NCBI RefSeq assembly: GCF_003339505.1
Contig: NZ_QPIW01000008.1
Location: 1 to 64,000 of the forward strand
Length of the DNA stretch: 64,000 nt
Source: Runella aurantiaca
GTDB lineage: Bacteria; Bacteroidota; Bacteroidia; Cytophagales; Spirosomataceae
Reading direction: 5' to 3'
Part shown: piece by piece, positions 44,654 through 52,772 of the stretch
How the letters are laid out: every line of letters begins with the position of its first letter
Position numbering within the stretch: the stretch's first letter is position 1
Notes under the pieces: generated by a model
Told to the model about the DNA's origin: nothing
The model's database searches: none
Seen by the model: only the letters and a program-made list of their open reading frames with translations
Position numbers and translations under genes: made by a program

Positions 44654-45898
44654 TCACTCATAGCGTAATGCTTCTATAGGGTCTAAGCGTGAGGCTTTTA
44701 TGGCTGGATAAATTCCTGAAATAATTCCGACAATGATGCAGACCAATATGCCCATAAACATCCAAAACCACGGAACAATAAAACTCGCATTTGCACTGAT
44801 TAGCTTAGCAATCAAGTTTCCGATGCCGATTCCGAGGATTAAGCCGCCGATTCCGCCCAAAATACACACCACAATGGCTTCAATCAAAAATTGAATCCGT
44901 ATGAGGCGCGGTGTAGCTCCCAACGATTTCCGAATCCCGATTTCGCGTGTACGCTCTGTTACTGATACCAGCATGATGTTCATTAAAGCAATGGCGGCAC
45001 CCAATAACGTGATGATGCCGATACCAAATCCTCCCATGCGTAAATAGCCTGAAATATCGGCAAAATTCTTGGCCATGGCATCAGCGCTTTCTATTTCAAA
45101 CGAATCAGCTTTGCCAATACGGTCTTTTCGAATACGGCGCATAATACCCCGCGCTTCTTCAATGATGAGCTCTTGTGCTTCGCCGCTGTTAACGGAGGTG
45201 GTGATGTCGAAGGTGAGCTGCTGATTGGCGGCCAGTGCCCTTCCGTTTTCCAGAGGTATTAACAGTGTGCGATCATCGCCGCCGCCGGTGAGCGAACCTT
45301 TTTTGTCAAGAACGCCCACAACGCGGTATTGATTGCCCCGAACAACCACCTCCTGATTGATAGGGTCAATTTTACCTTCAAATAGTTTCTGCGCAATTTC
45401 TGAACCGAGAATAACTACATTGAGACCGTTGTCTAAGTCGGTTTGCGAGAGGTTACGCCCGCCGATTAACTTATAGCCTTTGATGGTCAAATAATTTTCA
45501 TCAATGCCTATAATGCGCGTGTTAGGATTGGTTTTTTGGGAGCGGAACTTTACCTGTGCCGCTCCGCCAACGTTTGAAGAAATGGAAACGGTGGCGTTAT
45601 AGGTGTCTCTGATTTCACGCTTATATTGCTGAGCCTGACGGTAATTGATAGGTGGAAAGTCTTTTTCACTGCGGCCAGCTGAACGTCGGCGGAAAGGCCG
45701 AGGCCCCATGATGTCGAAGGTATTGGCCCCTAAATCTGCAAAACTGTTGTTGACGGAGCTTTGCATGCCATCAATAGCGGTCAAAATGCCTACCAAAGAG
45801 GTGATTCCAATGGCGATGATAAGGGCAGTCAGCACGGTTCGAAGCATGTTGGATTGAATCGAACGGAGGCCTTCGCGGATGTTTTCGAGGAGGTTCAT
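44654..45898 (-). CDS. MacB-like ABC transporter permease
   Basis: A 414-residue inner-membrane protein with one N-terminal helix (about residues 20-41), a large periplasmic MacB_PCD domain (about 45-255) and a C-terminal FtsX domain with three helices: IGIITLLGAAIALMNIMLVSVTERTREIGIRKSLGA, AIVVCILGGIGGLILGIGIG and FWMFMGILVCIIVGIISGIYPA, ending RLDPIEALRYE. Such permeases export lipoproteins, peptides or drugs with a separate ATPase, which is not adjacent here. A TACTTTTG -7 box lies a few bases before the ATG. Confidence 0.93.
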   Translation of the reverse strand: MNLLENIREGLRSIQSNMLRTVLTALIIAIGITSLVGILTAIDGMQSSVNNSFADLGANTFDIMGPRPFRRRSAGRSEKDFPPINYRQAQQYKREIRDTYNATVSISSNVGGAAQVKFRSQKTNPNTRIIGIDENYLTIKGYKLIGGRNLSQTDLDNGLNVVILGSEIAQKLFEGKIDPINQEVVVRGNQYRVVGVLDKKGSLTGGGDDRTLLIPLENGRALAANQQLTFDITTSVNSGEAQELIIEEARGIMRRIRKDRIGKADSFEIESADAMAKNFADISGYLRMGGFGIGIITLLGAAIALMNIMLVSVTERTREIGIRKSLGATPRLIRIQFLIEAIVVCILGGIGGLILGIGIGNLIAKLISANASFIVPWFWMFMGILVCIIVGIISGIYPAIKASRLDPIEALRYE

Positions 45899-46058
45899 TT
45901 TTTATAAGTCAAAAGTAGCAACGAGCACTAAAAAGCCAGCGGCAAAAAATATTTTCATGCAGGCTTCCGAATTACGGCTGCTCTCCACTTTTCTGCACGT
46001 TTTTTGTAGTATATTCGTTTATACAAAAGTCAACATCAAAAAGTAAATCCACAAACCG

Positions 46059-47321
46059 ATGAAACGGTGCATCCTACCACTTATCATTTTTTTTGGCTTA
46101 GTTCAGGGAGCATGGGCTTCTAAAGTCTTTATTCCGATGGATGAAGCCCAAAAAAATCACTTGAAAGCTTACGGATTGGCCTATTGGGTACTCCGTTCGT
46201 ACGATACAGAAATCGATTGGCTGCTCAATTACCGGGGCGGGAGTTTTATGCTGGATTGGAATCAGCGCGTAGTCAATGAGTTGGTCATCAGGGGGATAAG
46301 TTACGATGTTATCTCTGATGCACAAAGTGCGGCTATTTTAAACGAAGTGGCGCAGCCCGATGCAAATATGGACAACGTAAAACTCCATAAAGCACCCAAA
46401 GTGGCGGTCTATTCCCCCAAAACAAAACAACCTTGGGACGATGCCGTAACGCTCGTGATGACCTACGCCGAAATTCCCTACGAAATTGTGTACGATGACG
46501 ATGTAATGCAGGGTAAACTAGCCGAATATGATTGGCTTCACCTGCACCACGAAGATTTTACGGGCCAATACGGAAAGTTTTTTCATTTCAGGGATTATCC
46601 TTGGTACCGTGCCCAAAAACGCGAAGCTGAAGATATTGCGGCCAAATGGGGCTTTTCAAAAGTGTCTAAACTCAAATTGGCTGTGGCCAAAAAAGTGCAA
46701 GAGTACGTGGCGGGTGGAGGGTATATGTTTGCCATGTGCAATGCCACTGATACATACGATGTGGCCTTAGCGGCCCAAAATACGGACATCGCCGATGTGC
46801 TTTACGACGGAGATGGGACTGACCCTGGAGCGCAGAAAAAACTGGATTTTACGCAAACATTTGCCTTCCAGAACTTTCAAGTGGTGACGAATCCGTACGA
46901 AATTGAATTTTCGACCGTCGACAGTCAACCCAATGACCGGGGCTTGACCGAGGCCAATGATTATTTTACGTTGTTTCAATTTTCGGCAAAGTGGGACCCC
47001 GTACCTACCATGCTGACCCAAAACCACCAGCAAATTATTAAAGGGTTTATGGGGCAGACAACGGCCTTTAAAAAGCAATTTATCAAGCCAGAGGTCATTA
47101 TTTTGGCGGAAAATCGCGCGGCAAGTGAGGCCAGATACATTCACAGTACATTTGGCAAAGGTTTTTTCACCTTTTATGGCGGTCATGACCCCGAAGATTA
47201 TCGTCACGAAATTAATGAGGAGCCGACTGACTTGAACCTTCATCCCAACTCGGCGGGCTACCGGTTGATCCTGAATAATATTCTGTTTCCAGCGGCCAAG
47301 AAGAAAAAACTGAAAACTTAG
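46059..47321 (+). CDS. Secreted protein of unclear function (family sometimes named asparagine synthetase B)
   Basis: A 420-residue protein with signal peptide MKRCILPLIIFFGLVQGAWA. It continues SKVFIPMDEAQKNHLKAYGLAYWVL, LNYRGGSFMLDWNQ, KVAVYSPKTKQPWDDAVTLVMTYAEIPYEIVYDDDVMQGKL, YDWLHLHHEDFTGQYGKFF, GGGYMFAMCNATDTYDVALAA and GFFTFYGGHDPEDYRHEI. I recall Bacteroidota homologues labelled asparagine synthetase B, but neither the N-terminal Cys2 glutaminase nor the SGGxDS ATP loop is seen, so that name is not supported. The fold may be glutamine-amidotransferase-like. Its TAG stop abuts a hairpin repeat. Confidence 0.7.
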   Translation: MKRCILPLIIFFGLVQGAWASKVFIPMDEAQKNHLKAYGLAYWVLRSYDTEIDWLLNYRGGSFMLDWNQRVVNELVIRGISYDVISDAQSAAILNEVAQPDANMDNVKLHKAPKVAVYSPKTKQPWDDAVTLVMTYAEIPYEIVYDDDVMQGKLAEYDWLHLHHEDFTGQYGKFFHFRDYPWYRAQKREAEDIAAKWGFSKVSKLKLAVAKKVQEYVAGGGYMFAMCNATDTYDVALAAQNTDIADVLYDGDGTDPGAQKKLDFTQTFAFQNFQVVTNPYEIEFSTVDSQPNDRGLTEANDYFTLFQFSAKWDPVPTMLTQNHQQIIKGFMGQTTAFKKQFIKPEVIILAENRAASEARYIHSTFGKGFFTFYGGHDPEDYRHEINEEPTDLNLHPNSAGYRLILNNILFPAAKKKKLKT

Positions 47322-47436
47322 TAGGCAGTTTGCAGTAACCAGTTTATAGTAGGCAGTTTACCGTTATCAAAATTAAATTTTGCTGTAAGTTGCCTACCGT
47401 TTTTTTACTGTTTACTGCCAACTGCGGACTGCCTAC
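47321..47436. repeat. Imperfect inverted repeat joining two convergent gene ends
   Basis: GTAGGCAGTTTGCAGT at 47321 pairs imperfectly with ACTGCGGACTGCCTAC ending at 47436. The interior repeats GGCAGT and the GGCAGTAAACAG core also present at 1853-1864. Both flanking genes stop within or at its arms with TAG codons. Confidence 0.65.
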
Positions 47437-48248
47437 TTTCTACCAAAAGCCATGCGCATTTTGATTTCTGTGAGTTTGCGCTTGGTGTCCAACGGAAAAT
47501 CGCTTTTCATCATCCAATCATAATAAGCGGGTTCTTGCGTGAGCACGTCCACCACGCGTTTTCCGCTGTGTTTTCCGAAATTGATGATCTCTTCTCCTTT
47601 GGCATTAAAGGCCATGCGGTTGGCAAAATCAACGATTTTAGACGCCGTCAGATTGTGGAGGGCTTCCATATCGTTCTGAATCGGCTCATATAATTCGCCA
47701 TTTTCATTTTTAATCTTAACGCCTTCGTAGCGGTCGATTTGTGCGCATAGTACCTCAAATGTGGCCATGGTATCGGCATAAGCGCTGTGGGCGTTTTGCA
47801 AATCCTTGTCACAATAAAATTTGTAGGCCGCCGCCAGATTGCGTGGCTCCATCATGTGGAAAATCCGTTGGGCATCCACGAGTTTCCGGTTCTTGATGTC
47901 AAAGTCTACGTCGGCCCGCAGAAATTCCTCCACCAGCATCGGCACATCAAAACGGTTGGAGTTGAACCCAGCCAAATCGCAGCCTGTCAGAAATTGTGCG
48001 AGTGTTTTGGCAAAGTTCTTGAACGTAGGGCAATCCTTTACATCTTCATCATAAATGCCATGAATCAGACTCGATTCAATTGGAATCGGGATACCCGGAT
48101 TCACGCGAAAGGTCTTGCTTTCTATCTCACCGTTGAGCAAGGCTTTGACCACGCTGATTTCTACAATGCGGTCTTTTTGGATGTTGATACCAGTGGTTTC
48201 TAAGTCGAAAACCGCCAGAGGCTTTTTGAGTTTGAGGTTGTGTGCCAT
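47433..48248 (-). CDS. DEDDh 3'-5' exonuclease (DnaQ-like)
   Basis: A 271-residue protein. ExoI is VFDLETTGINIQKDRIVEISVV (Asp, Glu), ExoII DLAGFNSNRFDVPML (Asp) and ExoIII AHSAYADTMAT (His...Asp), giving the DEDDh set of the epsilon-like exonucleases. A C-terminal segment INFGKHSGKRVVDVLTQEPAYYDWMM (about residues 220-248) matches the DUF3820-type domain often joined to such exonucleases. It probably acts on DNA or RNA ends. A -7 box TAATTTTG is at 48270-48277. Confidence 0.92.
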   Translation of the reverse strand: MAHNLKLKKPLAVFDLETTGINIQKDRIVEISVVKALLNGEIESKTFRVNPGIPIPIESSLIHGIYDEDVKDCPTFKNFAKTLAQFLTGCDLAGFNSNRFDVPMLVEEFLRADVDFDIKNRKLVDAQRIFHMMEPRNLAAAYKFYCDKDLQNAHSAYADTMATFEVLCAQIDRYEGVKIKNENGELYEPIQNDMEALHNLTASKIVDFANRMAFNAKGEEIINFGKHSGKRVVDVLTQEPAYYDWMMKSDFPLDTKRKLTEIKMRMAFGRK

Positions 48249-48520
48249 TCAAGAATTGGAATTGAACCGCAAAATTAGCATTTATTCCACTGGAATGCCC
48301 TCTTTTTCTGAGTAAGACGAAATATTGAACGTAATTCTGTCAAAGATTTCGATGTCTTTGTGTTCATAAATGACCTTGACTACAATCACTCTTTATCCAT
48401 TAACCACCGAGAAACGGAGGAGTACAGAGTAAGTAAATTGCCTCCGTGTCTCTCCCTTTCTCAGTGGTTAAAAAAAACTGCCTCAAAACTTGGTTTTTAT
48501 TTTTCTTTTACTCACATTTA
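48249..48520. other. Intergenic with hairpin repeat and a tiny ORF
   Basis: An imperfect inverted repeat spans 48400-48472 (TTAACCACCGAG ... CTCAGTGGTTAA), of a kind dispersed in many bacterial intergenic regions. A 35-residue minus-strand frame (48282-48389, GTG start, VIVVKVIYEHKDIEIFDRIT and so on) ends beside the exonuclease -7 box. It is too short to call, but may be a gene remnant. Confidence 0.45.
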
Positions 48521-48546
48521 TAGTGTACTATTTATCTAGTACACTA
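48521..48546 (+). promoter_or_regulatory. Palindromic operator of the GntR/ABC operon
   Basis: TAGTGTACTA (48521-48530) and its exact 10-bp complement (48537-48546) flank a 6-nt centre, 18 bases before the first ATG. The position and the AGTGTAC/GTACACT form fit a YtrA-subfamily GntR dimer site, and the operon encodes such a regulator at 50907. Autoregulation is inferred. Confidence 0.7.
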
Positions 48547-48563
48547 ATAAAAATAATATAGCC

Positions 48564-49265
48564 ATGATACAATTCAATCATGTTCATTTTGGATACGGGT
48601 CTCAAAAGTTGTTTACAGAGCTCTCTTTGAACCTCGAAGCGGGGCATATTTACGGGCTTTTGGGCGAGAACGGTGCTGGCAAAACCACGCTTTTAAAAAT
48701 GATTGCTGGTTTGGTCTTTCCTAAAGGCGGGACGGTGATTACGCTCGCCCACGAGCCGCGCAAACGGCAGCCTTCGCTGATGCAGCAGTTGTATTTTGTG
48801 GCCGAAGATGCGTTTGTGCCCGACACTACAGCCCGCCGGTTGGCGGATACCTACGGGGTATTCTATCCCTTATTTGACGATGCACAGTTTTTTAATTATC
48901 TCCAACAATTTGGGGTGAATCCCGACCAAAAACTGGAAAAGGTGTCTTTTGGGCAACGAAAAAAAGCCCTCATCAGCTTTGCCTTGGCCACTAATGTGCC
49001 GCTGCTGTTGATGGACGAGCCGACCAACGGCTTAGACATCCCGTCAAAAAGCACCTTTCGGAAGTTGGTGGCTGGGGCGGCTTCCGATGAGCGCTGTATT
49101 ATTATTTCTACTCATCAAGTGCGTGATTTAGAAAGTTTGATTGATACGGTATTGGTGTTGCACAATGGCAAAATTAAGTACCGAGAAGACCTCAATGTAC
49201 TCGCCGAAGAGAGTACTTCTCAGCCTGATTTAGAAGCATTGTTTCAGGATATAATTCAAAAATAA
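48564..49265 (+). CDS. ABC transporter ATP-binding protein
   Basis: A 233-residue ATPase. Walker A is GLLGENGAGKTTLLKMI, the signature is degenerate (VSFGQRKKALISFAL), Walker B is LLLMDEPTNGLD and the switch His is in IISTHQVRDLE. The short sequence and the FPKGG/YGVFYPLFDDAQF features match the ABC-2 ATPases found with GntR/YtrA regulators. It is the first gene of a six-gene operon behind the palindrome at 48521-48546. Confidence 0.94.
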   Translation: MIQFNHVHFGYGSQKLFTELSLNLEAGHIYGLLGENGAGKTTLLKMIAGLVFPKGGTVITLAHEPRKRQPSLMQQLYFVAEDAFVPDTTARRLADTYGVFYPLFDDAQFFNYLQQFGVNPDQKLEKVSFGQRKKALISFALATNVPLLLMDEPTNGLDIPSKSTFRKLVAGAASDERCIIISTHQVRDLESLIDTVLVLHNGKIKYREDLNVLAEESTSQPDLEALFQDIIQK

Positions 49266-49270
49266 TAGCC

Positions 49271-50086
49271 ATGAACAACACATTTGACATTCGTCGTTTT
49301 GGGTGGTATGCCCGCAAAGAATTCCGTGAAAATTGGAAAGCGTATGCGTTGGGATTAGTAGCAGTGTTGGCTGTACTTGGGTATTTTATTTATCAGGAAT
49401 GGGGGTATTTGCACAGCCCCTTTTTCGACAAAGGCGATTATAAAGTAAATATATTTCGTTCTTTGGCAATCATGATTGGGTTGATGACTTGGGTTGCCGG
49501 GAGTTATACGTTAAAAGCCTTTTCTGAACAAAATCGGGCGCTTGCGACTTTGACATTACCCGTTTCTTCCTTTGAGCAACTATTATATGCTTGGACAATG
49601 ACTGTACCCTTTTCGATAGGTGTCTGTTATGTTCTTTGGAAAATTGCCTGGTCAATTGCATTGCCTTATTTTCTGAAGGATACCCCAGGCTTGGCGTTTG
49701 AAAAGGATTCTGTGTTTTTGGTCACAAATCCTTACTTTTCAGTTTTCTATTTAGGTGGTTCAGCTGCCTTTATGTGGGGTGCAGTTAGCCTTGGGCGGTT
49801 AAATTTCCTGAAAACATTGGGCATGTTAATTGGTATCATCCTTTTGATATTTGAGTGGGGGCAAGGCATGTTTTTTAAAGCCATTTTTCCAAATGCTTAC
49901 GGGTTTCGCACCTCTGGTCCAGTTCCTTGGGTGAGACCTATCTTAACGATAGAGTCGACGAAAGGTATTTTTACCAACGACATTCATTCTTCATTTGAGG
50001 TTATACATCAATTTTGGTGGATACTGTGTGTGCCCTTATTGCTCTACGTTATCACCTTCCTGAAAATCAAAGAAAAAGAAGTTTAA
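49271..50086 (+). CDS. ABC-2-like membrane permease, copy 1
   Basis: A 271-residue protein starting MNNTFDIRRFGWYARKEFRENWK, with about six hydrophobic helices (AYALGLVAVLAVLGYFIY, AIMIGLMTWVAGSYTLKAF, MTVPFSIGVCYVLWKIAWSI and others) and ending YVITFLKIKEKEV. No conserved catalytic motif. It is the membrane partner of the ATPase five bases upstream. The next gene is a diverged tandem duplicate. Confidence 0.85.
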   Translation: MNNTFDIRRFGWYARKEFRENWKAYALGLVAVLAVLGYFIYQEWGYLHSPFFDKGDYKVNIFRSLAIMIGLMTWVAGSYTLKAFSEQNRALATLTLPVSSFEQLLYAWTMTVPFSIGVCYVLWKIAWSIALPYFLKDTPGLAFEKDSVFLVTNPYFSVFYLGGSAAFMWGAVSLGRLNFLKTLGMLIGIILLIFEWGQGMFFKAIFPNAYGFRTSGPVPWVRPILTIESTKGIFTNDIHSSFEVIHQFWWILCVPLLLYVITFLKIKEKEV

Positions 50087-50091
50087 CAGCC

Positions 50092-50901
50092 ATGAACAAC
50101 ACATTTGACATTCGGCGTTTTGGGTGGTATGCCCGTGTAGAATTCCGTGAAAATTGGAAATCGTATGCGCTTTTTCCGCTTATTATTTTAGTTATACAAT
50201 TGGGGGCTATTTATCAGTTATGTGGGCCTTTACGTGATTATGCTTACTATAAACAACTCACAGGATATATGTTGCGTCCATATCCGTCGCTCTTACTTTC
50301 GGCTGGTATAACACTTTGGTTAGTAGGTAGTTTTAGCTTTCGATACCTTGCTACTCCTCAGAAATCTTTGTTTGCACTTACCTTGCCTGTTTCCGCATTT
50401 GAGCGTTTTTGCTTTGCATGGATTATTACCGTCCCTGTCAGCTTATTGTTGGTGTATTTATTTTGGCATTTCAGTTGGGGAATAGCGACTCCTATTATCA
50501 AAGTGGTATATCCAAAAGCATTTGTGGAATACAATAAATATTATGGCGTAGGTATTTATAGCTCGGTTTTTATTTTTGTTTATACCGCAGCTTTTATGCT
50601 TGGGGCAGTGGTTTTCGGACGATTTAGTTTACTTAAAACCTTGAGTTTCGTACTTGGAATAGGCGTGGTATTGTATTTTATAAAACTTAATTTACTACAG
50701 ATACTTATTCCCGATACAACGAAAATGTTTTTTTCACTGGCTCCTTATTGGGGTACATTTTTAAATATTGAGACTGCTTCTGGGTTAAATCTTTGGCCCC
50801 GGTCTACGATGCAACTTCCGTATTTTGTTTGGTGGGTATACTGTTTGCCGATGGTCTTGTGGGTAATTACGTTTTTGAAACTCAAAGAAAAAGAAATTTA
50901 A
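50092..50901 (+). CDS. ABC-2-like membrane permease, copy 2
   Basis: A 269-residue paralogue of the preceding protein, starting MNNTFDIRRFGWYARVEFRENWK and ending WVITFLKLKEKEI. The first 23 codons are almost identical in DNA to copy 1, and the rest has diverged strongly apart from helix positions. ATG 50092 is fixed by that similarity. The two may form a heterodimeric channel with the single ATPase gene. Confidence 0.85.
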   Translation: MNNTFDIRRFGWYARVEFRENWKSYALFPLIILVIQLGAIYQLCGPLRDYAYYKQLTGYMLRPYPSLLLSAGITLWLVGSFSFRYLATPQKSLFALTLPVSAFERFCFAWIITVPVSLLLVYLFWHFSWGIATPIIKVVYPKAFVEYNKYYGVGIYSSVFIFVYTAAFMLGAVVFGRFSLLKTLSFVLGIGVVLYFIKLNLLQILIPDTTKMFFSLAPYWGTFLNIETASGLNLWPRSTMQLPYFVWWVYCLPMVLWVITFLKLKEKEI

Positions 50902-50906
50902 GTATC

Positions 50907-51269
50907 ATGAATTTTCATAATCAAACTGCCATCTATTTGCAAATCGCCGAGTACATAGGTGAGCAAATACTGGTGCAAAACTGGAAGCCTGATGATAAAG
51001 TGCCTTCAATCAGGGAGTTGGCGGTGCAGTTGGAGGTAAACCCCAATACTGTTCAGCGTACCTATGATTTTCTACAAACCCGTGAAGTGATTTATACGAA
51101 GCGTGGACTTGGTTACTTCGTCACGCCAGCCGCCGAACAGAACTATTTGGATTGGCGACGAGAGACTTTTATTCAAAACGAATTGCCGATTTTTTTCAAG
51201 CAGATGCGCTTGCTCAGAATGGATTTTGACGAACTCGAAAAAAGATACGAAGCTCTTTTGGCACAGTAA
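50907..51269 (+). CDS. GntR-family regulator, YtrA subfamily
   Basis: A 120-residue protein: a winged helix-turn-helix (IREQ-like AEYIGEQILVQNWKPDDKVPSIRELAVQLEVNPNTVQRTYDFLQTREVIYTKRGLGYFV) with only a short helical C-terminal dimerisation part, as in YtrA regulators. It probably binds the palindrome at 48521-48546 and controls its own operon. It is unusual in being the fourth gene, after the transporter genes, rather than first. Confidence 0.92.
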   Translation: MNFHNQTAIYLQIAEYIGEQILVQNWKPDDKVPSIRELAVQLEVNPNTVQRTYDFLQTREVIYTKRGLGYFVTPAAEQNYLDWRRETFIQNELPIFFKQMRLLRMDFDELEKRYEALLAQ

Positions 51270-51286
51270 TCTAAAACGCTGAAAAC

Positions 51287-51943
51287 ATGAAACTTTCCAA
51301 CGGAATTCTCATCACTGCCCTCGTCGTTACGATTCTTTTACAGGTATTGCTTGTCTTTGGGTATGGTGAAGCGTATAAACTTGAATTGCTGAATCAATCT
51401 CGTATTCAGCCCTTTGGAGGTAATTTTGCCAACAATTTTTTTACAACAATTGTGACAGACAGAGTTGAATTTACGCTCCAAAACCACCCAACGCAGCAGG
51501 GATACAAAGTACGGTACAGCGACGAGGATGATATGAAGCTTATTGAATTCAGAGCGCAGAATGACACACTCTATATTACCAATCTGAAACGGACGATGAA
51601 TGTGTCGTTTGACTTGTATTTTGTAAAAACTCCCAATATTATTTGCCGAAACAGTTCTGTAGTAATGAAGTCTGTTACTGCTGATACGTTAGATATAATG
51701 ATTCGATCGCTAAGCTTTCTTTTTATGGAAGGATGCAACATACAGCAGCTTAAAGCAGAAGCACGAAATAAATCTAGCATTATGATTAAAGCTAGATCAA
51801 CAATCAAGAATCTGGACCTAACGTTGAAAGATGAAGCAAAACTTTTTGAAGAAGAATCCCAGATTAGCAATGTCAACTACGGCGAAATTGGCGATAAAAC
51901 GCATGTCAGCTTTAACGCAAGACCCTATAAATTGCGGAAATAA
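51287..51943 (+). CDS. GIN-domain (DUF2807-like) protein, copy 1
   Basis: A 218-residue protein with an N-terminal signal/anchor (LSNGILITALVVTILLQVLLVFG). Short beta-strands follow (TDRVEFTLQNH, MKLIEFRAQNDTLYIT, NIICRNSSVVMKS, IMIKARSTIKNLDLTLKDEA) consistent with the beta-helical GIN/DUF2807 domain of putative auto-transported adhesin heads. It is exported or membrane-anchored. A related gene follows; both are probably regulated with the ABC transporter. Confidence 0.7.
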   Translation: MKLSNGILITALVVTILLQVLLVFGYGEAYKLELLNQSRIQPFGGNFANNFFTTIVTDRVEFTLQNHPTQQGYKVRYSDEDDMKLIEFRAQNDTLYITNLKRTMNVSFDLYFVKTPNIICRNSSVVMKSVTADTLDIMIRSLSFLFMEGCNIQQLKAEARNKSSIMIKARSTIKNLDLTLKDEAKLFEEESQISNVNYGEIGDKTHVSFNARPYKLRK

Positions 51944-51971
51944 AAATTGATTTTACTTCACCTATTTTATA

Positions 51972-52643
51972 ATGAAATTATCTAATATTCTGTTTGCAAT
52001 TTTCTGCTCTGGCACATTGGCTGTGCAGGTACTGGTCAACTTAGGATTCAAAAAAGGCTACGAAGAACACCTTTTATTTGTCAAAAATCAGGTGTTTCCC
52101 ATCAACGATTTTCCTCTTGAAAACATCAAAGTTGTCATTGCTAAAGGGGTTCGTTTTACGTTGTATCTCGCTAAAAATCAGCAAGGGTTCAAACAGGATG
52201 TTCGGCCTGAAGGGGTTACTTTTAAGGCCCAAGGGGATACACTTTTTATTTCTTCAAAAGACGGGAAATACCATGAGCGAAACTATTTTGAAACCTACTT
52301 TCACGATATACCAAACCTTATTCTTTTGAATGCCAACGCAAATATTATTGCCAATACTGAGGAAGAGTTAAACACGCGCATTGAAAAAAACAGTCAACTT
52401 TTGATAGAACAAAGCAGTTTTAGAAAAATCAATGCCGAAGTAAAGGATAAATCTACGCTGATTTTCAACGCTGATGCTACGGTAGATTTACTTGAAATGA
52501 AACTGAACGACAGCGCTGTTTTACGGGACAATAATGCCAAAATAACCAAGATTGTCCCAATCTACATTTCCGATAAAGCATCCTTGTCTCTTTCTGGAAA
52601 AGTGCTAAGAGCCTTGCATTCTCTGCCGTCCAACGCCTTTTGA
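51972..52643 (+). CDS. GIN-domain (DUF2807-like) protein, copy 2
   Basis: A 223-residue paralogue of the preceding gene, with the same N-terminal helix (LSNILFAIFCSGTLAVQVLVNLG), KVVIAKGVRFTLYLAKNQQGFKQ, FKAQGDTLFISSKDG, IPNLILLNANANI and DATVDLLEMKLNDSAVL. The last gene of the operon; a hairpin repeat follows at 52645-52712. Role unknown; sensing or protecting the envelope would fit the operon type (inference). Confidence 0.7.
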   Translation: MKLSNILFAIFCSGTLAVQVLVNLGFKKGYEEHLLFVKNQVFPINDFPLENIKVVIAKGVRFTLYLAKNQQGFKQDVRPEGVTFKAQGDTLFISSKDGKYHERNYFETYFHDIPNLILLNANANIIANTEEELNTRIEKNSQLLIEQSSFRKINAEVKDKSTLIFNADATVDLLEMKLNDSAVLRDNNAKITKIVPIYISDKASLSLSGKVLRALHSLPSNAF

Positions 52644-52644
52644 T

Positions 52645-52712
52645 TTACGCAAAGGCGCAGGGGCGCAAAGAACTAACCTGTACGGCCTTTTCCCCTTAGC
52701 GCCTTTGCGTGA
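52645..52712. repeat. Inverted repeat at the end of the ABC/GntR operon
   Basis: ACGCAAAGGCGC (52647-52658) and GCGCCTTTGCGT (52699-52710) are perfect complements, with GGGGCGCAAAG and CCCCTTAGC also partly pairing inside. It may act as an operon end signal, but no T-tract follows. Confidence 0.75.
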
Positions 52713-52772
52713 TTACTATATAATTTGCTGAAAAATTAGTACATTTCCTTCAAACTAAACCCTTTGACGGAA

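Noticed and set aside
46059-47321. Asparagine synthetase assignment
   Set aside because: No catalytic cysteine at position 2 and no ATP-pyrophosphatase loop; the protein has a signal peptide.
48282-48389. 35-residue minus-strand ORF as a real gene
   Set aside because: Too short, GTG start, and it ends beside the exonuclease promoter; noted only as a possible remnant.
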